Source of the DNA: Candidatus Woesearchaeota archaeon
GTDB taxonomy: Archaea > Nanobdellota > Nanobdellia > Woesearchaeales > GW2011-AR4
Direction of reading: 5' to 3'
Length of the DNA: 14,747 nucleotides
Assembly: GCA_019323655.1 (NCBI GenBank)
Contig: JAHWGX010000042.1
Span: 1 to 14,747, forward strand
The translations under genes and the position numbers were made by a program. A model generated the notes under the pieces. It saw only the letters and a program-made list of their open reading frames with translations. It did not search any database and was not told where the DNA came from. This document shows positions 1 through 6,741 of the stretch, one piece after another (the stretch's first letter is position 1; each line of letters starts with the position of its first letter).

Positions 1-70
1 CGATTTGCTGTTGTGTTTTCCCTTGTTTTTTCCATTTGAGAACAAGTTCTCGTGTTTGTAGGTTTATCAT
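1..70 (-). CDS. Partial 5' end of a transposase-like protein (runs off the left edge)
   Basis: An ATG at 70-68 on the minus strand opens a frame that stays open to the window edge, giving 23 residues that begin MINLQTRELVLKWKKQGK and continue TQQQI. A short basic helix followed by a GKTQQQI turn resembles the N-terminal helix-turn-helix of IS630-type or integrase-core transposases, where this segment binds the element's ends. That reading is from pattern only; the catalytic part lies outside the window. The start codon sits in the loop of an inverted repeat at 52-86, a device known in other insertion sequences to limit translation from read-through mRNA. The gene is divergent from the IS5-type transposase beside it. 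It could instead be another DNA-binding protein. Confidence 0.5.
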   Translation of the reverse strand, partial: MINLQTRELVLKWKKQGKTQQQI

Positions 71-86
71 ATAACCTACTAAACAC
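52..86. repeat. Inverted repeat (13-bp stem) with a start codon in the loop
   Basis: The left arm 52-64 (GTGTTT plus GTAGGTT) pairs perfectly with the right arm 73-86 (AACCTAC, one unpaired T at 80, then AAACAC). This leaves an 8-nt loop at 65-72 that contains the minus-strand ATG (70-68). In mRNA of the leftward gene, the hairpin would hold the start codon in the loop and the upstream AGGT in the stem. The overlap with a start codon suggests translational control of a transposase rather than a terminator, and no T-run follows it. A second, smaller near-palindrome, GAGAAC-AA-GTTCTC, lies at 38-51 inside the same coding start. Confidence 0.65.
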
Positions 87-113
87 CGCTAGTATATAAA
101 TTATGCGTTATTT

Positions 114-932
114 TTGTCTTATACTATAATAAGGAAAGCAGGCCTGCCAAGATGGTTACACCACTTTGGCCCAAAGAAGTATGAGTTCTGGCATCATGCA
201 CTTGCTTTGCTTATTAAGCAAGAGTGCAAACTAAGTTTTCGGCGAGTAAGCAGGCTTCTTAATTGGATTGGCTTTAAGTCCCCTACTTACTCGGCTTTAG
301 CTAAGATGCTTAAGAGAATCAAGGCTACAATCTGGCAGAAATTGCTCCAGGCAACCAATCTCCAGAAGCTTAATTTAGTAGCTCTGGATGGAACCGGAGT
401 ATCAAGGCAATTGCCAAGCCCTTACTACTATAAGCGAATTGATAAGCCTTATCCGATAGAAGTCCCGCTAAAGCTCTCTGTTGCTGTAGACACAAGAACA
501 AAAAAGATACTATCTCTCAGGTTCAGATCCAAGTTTGTGCATGATATACGAGATGCTGCATATCTCATTAATCATTTACCATCAAAGCCAAAAATAATAG
601 TTGCTGATAAGGCATACGATGCGGAATGGCTGCATCAACTATGCAAGGATAAAGGGGCTAAAGCATTAATCCCTGCTAGGAGATGGGGAGAACAAATGCA
701 TGGATTTACTTTAAGGAGAAAGTGTGCTGAGAACTTTAATAAGAGAATTTACCATAGGAGGGAAATGGTTGAGTCTGTCTTTTCGGCAATAAAGAGAAAA
801 TTCGGAGTTAGCGTAAGCTCCCTTTCAGCTCGCACAATGCGAGCTGAAGTATACTGTAGGGCTGTTGCCCACAATATTTTTTCTTTGTTTGAACTGATAT
901 TTTCAACTGAACGCCTCTGCAGAACTATTTGA
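114..932 (+). CDS. IS5-family DDE transposase
   Basis: This is a cut-and-paste transposase that acts in the cytoplasm on the ends of its own element. The catalytic triad is readable as D92 (in LDGTGVS), D165 (in VADKAYDAEW) and E220. The last lies within YHRREMVESVFSAIK, a perfect Y-(2)-R-(3)-E-(6)-K signature of the IS4/IS5 transposase group (Y213, R216, E220, K227). At 272 residues it is close to full length for the smaller IS5 enzymes. The only in-frame start is a TTG at 114. The nearest ATG, at 103, is in another frame and stops after eight codons, and no SD is visible. The frame is open upstream to 93, so the true start may have been lost with the left end of the element, or reached by a -1 slip on the T-run at 111-115. 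The catalytic core looks intact, but expression is doubtful. Confidence 0.85.
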   Translation: MSYTIIRKAGLPRWLHHFGPKKYEFWHHALALLIKQECKLSFRRVSRLLNWIGFKSPTYSALAKMLKRIKATIWQKLLQATNLQKLNLVALDGTGVSRQLPSPYYYKRIDKPYPIEVPLKLSVAVDTRTKKILSLRFRSKFVHDIRDAAYLINHLPSKPKIIVADKAYDAEWLHQLCKDKGAKALIPARRWGEQMHGFTLRRKCAENFNKRIYHRREMVESVFSAIKRKFGVSVSSLSARTMRAEVYCRAVAHNIFSLFELIFSTERLCRTI

Positions 933-950
933 AAAAGTTACTATCAAAAG

Positions 951-960
951 ATATTTAAAT
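951..960 (+). promoter_or_regulatory. Candidate archaeal TATA box for the radical SAM gene
   Basis: ATATTTAAAT lies 34-43 nt upstream of the ATG at 994 and is preceded by the purine-rich CAAAAG, which could serve as a TFB-recognition element. A start site about 26 nt downstream would give a leader of roughly 12 nt with no obvious SD. The box lies upstream of the candidate IS right end at 972, so the promoter may belong to the insertion sequence. Confidence 0.45.
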
Positions 961-993
961 TGGCGCAGTCTCACCAAAATTAAAGATTAAAAA

Positions 994-2325
994 ATGAAAA
1001 TACTTTTAGTTAATCCACCATTTCACAGATTTTTTGGAAGTGAGCAAGATTATATCCCCTTAGGATTATCTTATCTTGCAGCAACATATGAGGATTGTTT
1101 TGTCTATAACTGCGAAATAGACAGATCCTTGAAATATGCCGGCTATAGTAAAAGAATAAGCGGCCATGCAGAGTACCTAGAGGGGTTAAAAGAAGGGAAA
1201 CATCCAATATGGGACGATGTCAAAAAACGAATTGGAGATTACAATCCAGATGTAGTGGGTATTTATGCTCCAACTGTGAAATTGGAATCTGCTTATAAAG
1301 TTGCCGAGATTGTAAAAGAAATAAACCCAAGCATTAAAACAATTGCTGGTGGACCTCATCCGACTATAAGACCTGACGAAGTATCAAAAAACAGTTTTAT
1401 TGATATTGCTTTTGCAGGAGAAGGAGAAGATTTTCTTCCTAAACTTATAGATGATATCAAAAAAGGCAAAGAGAAAAGGGAATGCATAAATAGAGGATTT
1501 ATAGAGGATATAGACAAGATAAGGTTTCCTGCAAGAGAGAAGATGCTTGATGAATATTCTCCTAGCGGATATGGCCATATAATCTCATCAAGAGGTTGTC
1601 CATTTTTGTGCGCATATTGCGGCAGCAGGTCTATATGGCACAGGAAAGTCCGATTTAGAAGTGTTCAAAACATCATTCAGGAGATAAAGGAGACTATAGA
1701 CAAATGCGGCACCAGAGATTTTACCTTCTGGGACGAGTCATTTACATTAAGAAGGCAAAGAATACTTGATTTTTGCAAAGCAGTAAAAAAACTGGGTGTA
1801 ACATGGAGATGCGACACTAGGATTGATATAATTGACGAAGAACTTATCAAAGTTATGATGGATAGCGGATGCCGACACATGAGTTTTGGCATTGAAAGCG
1901 GAAATCAGGAGACTCTTAATTTTATTAGAAAAGGCATAACTCTTGAGCAGATATATAAAACGGCGAATATGCTAAACAAACTCAATGTACCCTGGAAAGC
2001 ATATCTTATGATTGGTTTTCCTAATGAAACAGAAGAGCAGATCAAAGAAACAATTAACATAATTGAAAAAATAAGACCAAAAAGAGTAACATTAAGTCTC
2101 TTTACTCCTTATCCCGGAACAGAATTGTTTGATTATTGCCTTGAAAAAGGGATAATTGATTCAAATGTCAGGTGGGAATTATACTCACATCAAAGCAAGT
2201 TTAATTATTTCTCCCCGAAAATACCCAAAGAAAAGTATGGGCCCTTGGTTGAATGGGCCACAAAAAAAGTTGATGAGTACAATAAAGCCCAAGGCGGATA
2301 CAATCAATGGGAAAATAAAAAATAG
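994..2325 (+). CDS. B12-binding radical SAM protein (COG1032 type)
   Basis: This is a predicted cytoplasmic iron-sulfur enzyme using S-adenosylmethionine and probably cobalamin. The N-terminal ~160 residues form a B12-binding-like Rossmann domain (MKILLVNPPFHR at the start, VVGIYAPT at 87-94, AGGPHPT at 118-124, FAGEGE at 140-145). The radical SAM core follows, with the 4Fe-4S cysteines C202, C206 and C209 in RGCPFLCAYCGS, then FGIESGNQET near 298-307 and MIGFPNETEEQ near 339-349. The DxHxxG base-on cobalamin motif is not visible, as is common in this family. Family members methylate or rearrange lipids, tetrapyrroles and natural products; the substrate here cannot be read from sequence. It is the only non-transposase gene on the plus strand. 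It converges on the glycan cluster with a 21-bp gap and directly follows the IS5 element. A lipid- or glycan-tailoring role is only a guess from its neighbours. Confidence 0.85.
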   Translation: MKILLVNPPFHRFFGSEQDYIPLGLSYLAATYEDCFVYNCEIDRSLKYAGYSKRISGHAEYLEGLKEGKHPIWDDVKKRIGDYNPDVVGIYAPTVKLESAYKVAEIVKEINPSIKTIAGGPHPTIRPDEVSKNSFIDIAFAGEGEDFLPKLIDDIKKGKEKRECINRGFIEDIDKIRFPAREKMLDEYSPSGYGHIISSRGCPFLCAYCGSRSIWHRKVRFRSVQNIIQEIKETIDKCGTRDFTFWDESFTLRRQRILDFCKAVKKLGVTWRCDTRIDIIDEELIKVMMDSGCRHMSFGIESGNQETLNFIRKGITLEQIYKTANMLNKLNVPWKAYLMIGFPNETEEQIKETINIIEKIRPKRVTLSLFTPYPGTELFDYCLEKGIIDSNVRWELYSHQSKFNYFSPKIPKEKYGPLVEWATKKVDEYNKAQGGYNQWENKK

Positions 2326-2346
2326 AATTATATTAGATACAGCTAA

Positions 2347-3783
2347 TTATGGCACATAATAGATAGTAATTTTGTCGCCGTTTTTTCCTATTTCTTTTAT
2401 TTCAGTCCATTCTTTTGGAGGGTTATCTATCTCTTTCGGGAATACTCTATCTTTATTAACATCTCTCAAATTTTTTATCATTTCCTTGTTTATTACTAGG
2501 TATGCATCTTTAAGGTTTGACAAATCATTAGGATATTCTCTTAAGTCCATTGGATTATTATAGCTTGAGATATAGTCTAATGCTTTTATTGATCTGTCAT
2601 CTATGTGTATCGGCTTGTCCAGAGCTTTTAAATAAGGGTATGCAATTCTTAGGCTATCCAGAAGATTTCTGTCTTCACTAATGTATAAAAATGCAATTGA
2701 GGTAGTAATCAGTATAATTAAAGATACAGGCATGATCATTCTTTTAATCAAAGTCTTTTTTTCTGTTAAGAATACAGCCAATAACAATATTCCGGGAAGA
2801 GTGATGATTGAAAGGTACCTCACATCCGCACGGAATGGGATGTACTGTGTTAAACTAGCCGAACCAAAGCTGGGGTATAGCAACAAAGGAATGAACCAGA
2901 ATAACAAGCTGTATGTTTCTTTCTTTTTATACGCTAATAAGTAAAATATCGCTATGAAAATGAATATGTAAAAAACCGAAATATTGCTTGTCAGGATCAT
3001 GTAGGGGTAGTGGAATAAGCCAGTTGGAAAGTCTAATCTTCCAAAGTAGTTATGGGCAGAAACCGCTTCTGCAAGATATTGCTGGGAGGCATGCGTTCTA
3101 TAAAAGGGGTTTCCTGTCAACTTTAAAAATACCAGAGATTCCAGCATAAAAATTATTAAGACGCCTAATGGAACTAAAAAGTATTCTTTCTTTATTCTTT
3201 TTTTGTATAATATGTATACTACAAAAAATAAGGCTATTAGCAGTGCGCTTTCTCTTATCATATACCCCAATCCTATGGAAATTCCTGAAAGCAAATAGAG
3301 ATATTTTGATTTTTGCCTGATTTCGGCATAAAGAAATAAATAAACTCCCAACGACATGAAAAAGGCGGATGGCAAGTCAGACAGAAGTTTTGTAGAATAA
3401 ACAACGTCAAATGGAAAAAAGGATAATAAGAAAGCGGATACTAGCCCTATTTTCTCATTAAACAATAATTTTCCAAAATAAAAAATTAGTATAATGCTAC
3501 AGATTGATGTAAGCAACACAAAAAGAACTGATGAAAAATCATTTACTCCAAACAGTTTGTATGATAAAGCAGCGGGGTATACTAAGCCTAACCTTGTTGC
3601 TAATGTTAATGCAGCATCTTGATCAACTTCCCAACCCATATTAAAGTCTTGTGCTGTTTTGCTGTATCTTAGGGAGTCTGAAATTCCCATTCCCGAGAAA
3701 AAGATTAATCTTAAAAAAAGGCCAAATACTACTATCAAAAACAGCAGAAGCCTTGCAGTACCAAACCTTTTAATTAATTTCAT
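2347..3783 (-). CDS. GT-C type membrane glycosyltransferase (PMT/ArnT-like)
   Basis: This 478-residue multi-spanning membrane protein has roughly 11 hydrophobic segments (for example 11-29, 84-103, 111-126, 162-178, 181-193, 202-221, 268-284, 326-340, 350-367) and a soluble C-terminal tail of about 105 residues. The first extracytoplasmic loop carries SDSLRY at 35-40, the place where GT-C enzymes keep their catalytic acidic residue. LLSDLPSAFFMSLGVYLF near 133-150 matches the conserved D-x-P segment of this fold. Such enzymes use polyprenyl-phosphate-linked sugars on the outer face of the membrane; donor and acceptor are unknown here. It is the last gene of the minus-strand unit and its start overlaps the preceding GT2 gene by 14 bp, indicating co-transcription. 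The DPM1-like enzyme at 11239-11967 is a possible supplier of its lipid-linked donor. Confidence 0.8.
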   Translation of the reverse strand: MKLIKRFGTARLLLFLIVVFGLFLRLIFFSGMGISDSLRYSKTAQDFNMGWEVDQDAALTLATRLGLVYPAALSYKLFGVNDFSSVLFVLLTSICSIILIFYFGKLLFNEKIGLVSAFLLSFFPFDVVYSTKLLSDLPSAFFMSLGVYLFLYAEIRQKSKYLYLLSGISIGLGYMIRESALLIALFFVVYILYKKRIKKEYFLVPLGVLIIFMLESLVFLKLTGNPFYRTHASQQYLAEAVSAHNYFGRLDFPTGLFHYPYMILTSNISVFYIFIFIAIFYLLAYKKKETYSLLFWFIPLLLYPSFGSASLTQYIPFRADVRYLSIITLPGILLLAVFLTEKKTLIKRMIMPVSLIILITTSIAFLYISEDRNLLDSLRIAYPYLKALDKPIHIDDRSIKALDYISSYNNPMDLREYPNDLSNLKDAYLVINKEMIKNLRDVNKDRVFPKEIDNPPKEWTEIKEIGKNGDKITIYYVP

Positions 3784-4744
3784 TTTTTTTAAACTTAAAC
3801 AAGTATTTCTCGCTAAAAAACTTAAACAGCTCAGGGTCTTTAACTTTTCTCATTTTTTGGATTACGCTTCTTTTTTTAATGATTTTACTAAAATTAAAAA
3901 TGAGCCATAAAACTGCATATACCCTTGCAGCAGCGTTAACAAATTTTAAGGTTAATATATCCCTAGTTACTGCAACTAACCTCACGAATAAAACGTAGGG
4001 AAGCAGCAAAATTATGCTTTTTAATGAAAGGCTTGTGAAAAAGGTCTTTAATAAATTCCTTTCCATAAGGAATGTTAAATAATAAGGCTTGTGTATTTTT
4101 CTGGATACAGACCCGACATGGTACGCTATTGAGCCGGGAATATAGTAAATTTTGTAGCCTAAAAGCCTTATTCGCAAGCCTAAATCAACATCTTCACCAT
4201 AAAAAAAGCAATCATTGTCAAACAAATAGCCAAATTTCTTTATAAAATCAGTTCTTATTAGCCCAGTGCCTATATACGGGATTTGAATGTTTTTAGCACC
4301 TAATGTGCCGTCTTTAAAAATCCCCGAATAAAAGGACCTTGAAAGCCATGTCCCCCCCAAGTCTATTTTTTTTCTGCTGTAAAAGTTAAGGTATTTTGGA
4401 GCAGCCTGTACAGCGTCCTGGTTTTTTTCCAAGAAATCCGCAAGTTTGTCAAGCATGTCATCTTTAACTTCAATATCGCAGCCAGTAAAATAGATGTATT
4501 TGCTTTTTGATTTTTTTATTGCCTTGTCGTAAGCAGCAGTCCCTATATTTTTAGACAATCTAATTACCGTTACATCCTTAAAGGTTTTATTTATCAGTTC
4601 CGGGGTACTGTCCTTTGAGCTGTTATCAACGACAAAGATATCAAATTGGTATTTTGTTTTGAGTTTTTTGATAGACCTAATTGCATTAACTGCTGTACTT
4701 CCGTCGTTATATGTTAGAATGACAAAAGATACATTAGGTTTCAT
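3770..4744 (-). CDS. GT2 family glycosyltransferase (WbbL/rhamnosyltransferase-like)
   Basis: This is an inverting GT-A glycosyltransferase expected to add a sugar from a nucleotide donor to a lipid-linked glycan at the cytoplasmic face. VSFVILTYNDGS opens the nucleotide-binding fold, with FVVDNSSKDST at 38-47. The metal-binding region is FTGCDIEV (about 86-93), and the catalytic-base region is FFYGEDVDLGLRIRLLGYKIYYIPG with E184-D185. Conserved IGTGLIRTD precedes it. One or two hydrophobic segments near 243-260 and 274-286 suggest membrane association. At 324 residues it is normal for the family. It overlaps the SDR gene upstream by 11 bp and the GT-C gene downstream by 14 bp. The fold is certain, but the sugar it transfers is not known. 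Confidence 0.88.
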   Translation of the reverse strand: MKPNVSFVILTYNDGSTAVNAIRSIKKLKTKYQFDIFVVDNSSKDSTPELINKTFKDVTVIRLSKNIGTAAYDKAIKKSKSKYIYFTGCDIEVKDDMLDKLADFLEKNQDAVQAAPKYLNFYSRKKIDLGGTWLSRSFYSGIFKDGTLGAKNIQIPYIGTGLIRTDFIKKFGYLFDNDCFFYGEDVDLGLRIRLLGYKIYYIPGSIAYHVGSVSRKIHKPYYLTFLMERNLLKTFFTSLSLKSIILLLPYVLFVRLVAVTRDILTLKFVNAAARVYAVLWLIFNFSKIIKKRSVIQKMRKVKDPELFKFFSEKYLFKFKKNEIN

Positions 4745-5660
4745 TTTTCATTAATTGCCCAAACTCTTTTACTCCTTTTTCAAAAGAATAATCAGGCTTA
4801 AAGTTGAAAATATCATTAAAGTCCTCTTTTATCTCAAATGTTATGTATTTTTGCTCCTTAATTCTTGGGGCGTATCCAATTTCGACATTTTTGTTGAAAG
4901 CCTTTGCAACTCTTTGGACTGTTTCGGTTATTGTCATATTGCCCTGACCAAGATTGCATGTGGTGTTAGATACTTTTGAGCTTAGGCATTTTAGAAGGGC
5001 TTTAATGGCGTCTTTTGCATACATGACATTGATTATATTAGAGCCATCCCCATAAATCTCTATGGTTTTTTTGCTTTTTAGGCATATATCTTCAACAAGT
5101 TTAGCCATAAACTTTGATTTTTTGGAGTATTTGCCAAAAGCTCCCCCAAATCTGAGTATGACATACTGCTCTATTTTTCCAATTGAAGAAAAGAATTTCA
5201 CATACTGCTCTGCTGTTAATTTGGATATGCAATACGGCACTGTAGGGTTAAGCTTGGAATTTGCAGTTACAGGGCCTTTAATGCCATCATAGACGCCTGC
5301 TGTGGACATGTAAATAAACCTTTTTATTTTGCTGCAGGACTGTAGGAAGTTTACAAGGGCAATTGCAGTTATGCTTAAGTCTTCTATCGGGTTGGTTATT
5401 GAGAGCGGAACATTTACGTTTCCTGCCAAATAGATGCAATACTCAAAATCATTTCCTATCCTTTTGAAAAGGGCTTCAATTTCCTCTTTTTTCCTTAAAT
5501 CGCATTTATACAGCCTGACATTGCCCAGCTTTTTTTCTTTTACAAATTGTTCTATGTCCTTTGAACTGTTGTAAATTCCTATTATCTCCATGTTTTTTGG
5601 CGCAAGCTCAAGAAAATTTTTTCCGATAAAGCCTGATGCGCCTGTAAGCAAAAGTCTCAT
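4734..5660 (-). CDS. Extended SDR: NAD-dependent sugar epimerase/dehydratase
   Basis: This is a predicted cytoplasmic nucleotide-sugar-modifying enzyme of the extended short-chain dehydrogenase family. The NAD(P)-binding motif TGASGFIG is at residues 6-13, and MSTAGVYD (118-125) supplies the catalytic Ser/Thr. Y143-x3-K147 (PYCISK) is the catalytic pair. The C-terminal substrate domain keeps LRFGGAFGKYSK, YGDGSNIINVMYAKDA and NLGQGNMTIT. The shorter N-terminal half and divergent C-terminus do not let me choose between a 4-epimerase, a 4,6-dehydratase and a 4-reductase. TAA-A-ATG couples it to the SDR upstream (1-nt gap), and it overlaps the GT2 gene downstream by 11 bp. It probably finishes the donor used by that glycosyltransferase (inference). 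Confidence 0.82.
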   Translation of the reverse strand: MRLLLTGASGFIGKNFLELAPKNMEIIGIYNSSKDIEQFVKEKKLGNVRLYKCDLRKKEEIEALFKRIGNDFEYCIYLAGNVNVPLSITNPIEDLSITAIALVNFLQSCSKIKRFIYMSTAGVYDGIKGPVTANSKLNPTVPYCISKLTAEQYVKFFSSIGKIEQYVILRFGGAFGKYSKKSKFMAKLVEDICLKSKKTIEIYGDGSNIINVMYAKDAIKALLKCLSSKVSNTTCNLGQGNMTITETVQRVAKAFNKNVEIGYAPRIKEQKYITFEIKEDFNDIFNFKPDYSFEKGVKEFGQLMKNET

Positions 5661-5661
5661 T

Positions 5662-6612
5662 TTATTGCTTTTTGTACCATTCTATGGTTTTTCTTATGCC
5701 TTCCTCAAACCCAACTTTCGGCTTGAAGCCCAGAATTCTTTTTGCCTTTTCTATGCTCGGCACCCTTATATTCACCTCAGGGTATTTCAGTTCTTTAAAT
5801 TCTATTTTTGATTTTGAATTAGCGAGCCTTATTACTGTCTCCGCTGTCTGTATTGTTGTGGAGGTTGCTTGGGGGTTTCCTATGTTAAAGACCTCTCCTA
5901 TGGACTTGTCATTTGTCAGAACTTTCTCCAGCGCATCTGCCATGTCGTCAATGTAGCACCAGGACCTTATCTGGCTTCCAGGCTCATGGATGGTTATAGG
6001 CTCGTTTTTTACTGCCTTTACAATGAAGTTGTGTATTGCGCCTTCTCCAATCTGCCTTGGGCCGTAGATGTTAAATGGCCTGATAGAAGTAAATTTTATT
6101 CCGTATTCCCTATGGTAGCTCTCTGCAAGAAATTCAGAAGCGAGCTTTGACATCGCATAAACCCACCTTGGCTTTCCTATCGGGCCCAAAGTGGTCATGC
6201 CCGCTTCATCAGCTTCATATATATTCGGGCCGTATACCTCGCTTGTTGAAAATGTTATAAACCTTTTAATATCTTTTTTTTTGCATAACTCAAGAATATT
6301 ATAACTGCCTAATAGGTTTACCTTTAATGTTGTTGTGGGCTTGCTTATCACTGTATCAACACCGGCTATTGCGGCCATATGCAGGACAATATCTGCCTGG
6401 TCTATAGTGTTCTCAAGGGCAATATCGTCAAGAATGTCTCCTTTAATCAGCGTGAGGTTTTTATGTTTTCCGAGATTAGTATACTGCAATGCGTTCCTAT
6501 GCAGGCTGTCAAATACCGCTATTTCATTGTCTTCTACAATCCTTTCTATTAAATGGCTCCCAATAAATCCCGCACCGCCAGTAATAAATATTTTTTTTCC
6601 TTTTAATTTCAT
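5662..6612 (-). CDS. Extended SDR: UDP-glucuronate decarboxylase/4,6-dehydratase-like
   Basis: This is a nucleotide-sugar enzyme of the extended SDR family, 316 residues long. Residues 11-18 (TGGAGFIG) bind NAD. FSTSEVYG at 121-128 carries the S/T-S-E signature seen in UDP-glucuronate decarboxylases and ArnA rather than the T-D-E typical of RmlB dehydratases. Y152 and K156 (PRWVYAMSK) form the catalytic pair, and PRW before it recalls ArnA. RPFNIYGPRQ at 178-187 and IRSWCYIDDMADAL (216-229) complete the substrate pocket. It probably acts on a UDP-sugar, either decarboxylating or epimerising a uronic acid. It is the first gene of its unit, begins at an ATG with a TATA box ~27 nt upstream and no SD (leaderless), and is followed after one base by the next SDR. 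The exact reaction is not settled. Confidence 0.82.
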   Translation of the reverse strand: MKLKGKKIFITGGAGFIGSHLIERIVEDNEIAVFDSLHRNALQYTNLGKHKNLTLIKGDILDDIALENTIDQADIVLHMAAIAGVDTVISKPTTTLKVNLLGSYNILELCKKKDIKRFITFSTSEVYGPNIYEADEAGMTTLGPIGKPRWVYAMSKLASEFLAESYHREYGIKFTSIRPFNIYGPRQIGEGAIHNFIVKAVKNEPITIHEPGSQIRSWCYIDDMADALEKVLTNDKSIGEVFNIGNPQATSTTIQTAETVIRLANSKSKIEFKELKYPEVNIRVPSIEKAKRILGFKPKVGFEEGIRKTIEWYKKQ

Positions 6613-6634
6613 AGAAGGAAGGGGCTTTTGTCGG

Positions 6635-6644
6635 TTTATAAATA
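6635..6644 (-). promoter_or_regulatory. TATA box of the SDR-SDR-GT2-GT-C unit (leaderless)
   Basis: The minus strand reads TATTTATAAA, centred about 27 nt upstream of the ATG at 6612. Archaeal transcription starts about 25-27 nt after the TATA centre, so the transcript should begin at or next to the start codon. No SD precedes that ATG. A GC-richer patch with an AAGCGAAGCGAG repeat lies just upstream (about 6679-6700) and could hold an operator, though nothing proves it. Confidence 0.65.
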
Positions 6645-6741
6645 TTGCTGTTGGATTTTGCAGAAAGTATGCTGGACAAGAAGCGAAGCGAGAGTGCAGC
6701 GTGGAAATGACTTTTTGAAAGAAAATCCGTAGAGTTTTATC

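Larger units (their letters stand above)
1..96 (-). mobile_element. Left-edge insertion sequence fragment (5' end of a leftward element)
   Basis: This fragment holds the transposase-like start at 70-1 and the hairpin. Its outer boundary is placed tentatively at the TATATA run at 93-98, because TA is the target of IS630-type elements. The minus strand here reads TATACT, four bases, then GTGTTT. A similar pairing of TATACT and GTGTTT occurs at 14621-14640, next to the other edge gene. The boundary is an inference, and only the transposase-like start is reasonably visible. Confidence 0.3.
97..972 (+). mobile_element. IS5-type insertion sequence, probably lacking its left end
   Basis: The element contains the DDE transposase at 114-932. 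A candidate right end is the GGCGCAGTCTC at 962-972, which read inward from the other strand begins GAGACTGCGCC; many IS5-family ends begin with GAG or a similar G-rich triplet. No matching inverted copy is present on the left between 1 and 113. The left end is therefore either lost or cut by the neighbouring leftward element, whose 5' region abuts it. Both boundaries are inferred; the transposase itself is clear. Confidence 0.4.

Noticed and set aside
52..86. The hairpin as a transcription terminator
   Set aside because: No T-run follows on either strand, and it spans the start of a gene instead of an end.
2332..2347. Small inverted repeat (ATTAG/CTAAT) between the convergent radical SAM and GT-C genes as a shared terminator
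   Set aside because: The stem is only five base pairs in AT-rich sequence, with no T-run directly after it.
6335..6718. 127-codon plus-strand open frame
   Set aside because: It is antisense to the start of the SDR gene at 5662-6612, whose motifs are unambiguous; the frame has no domain and no start signal.
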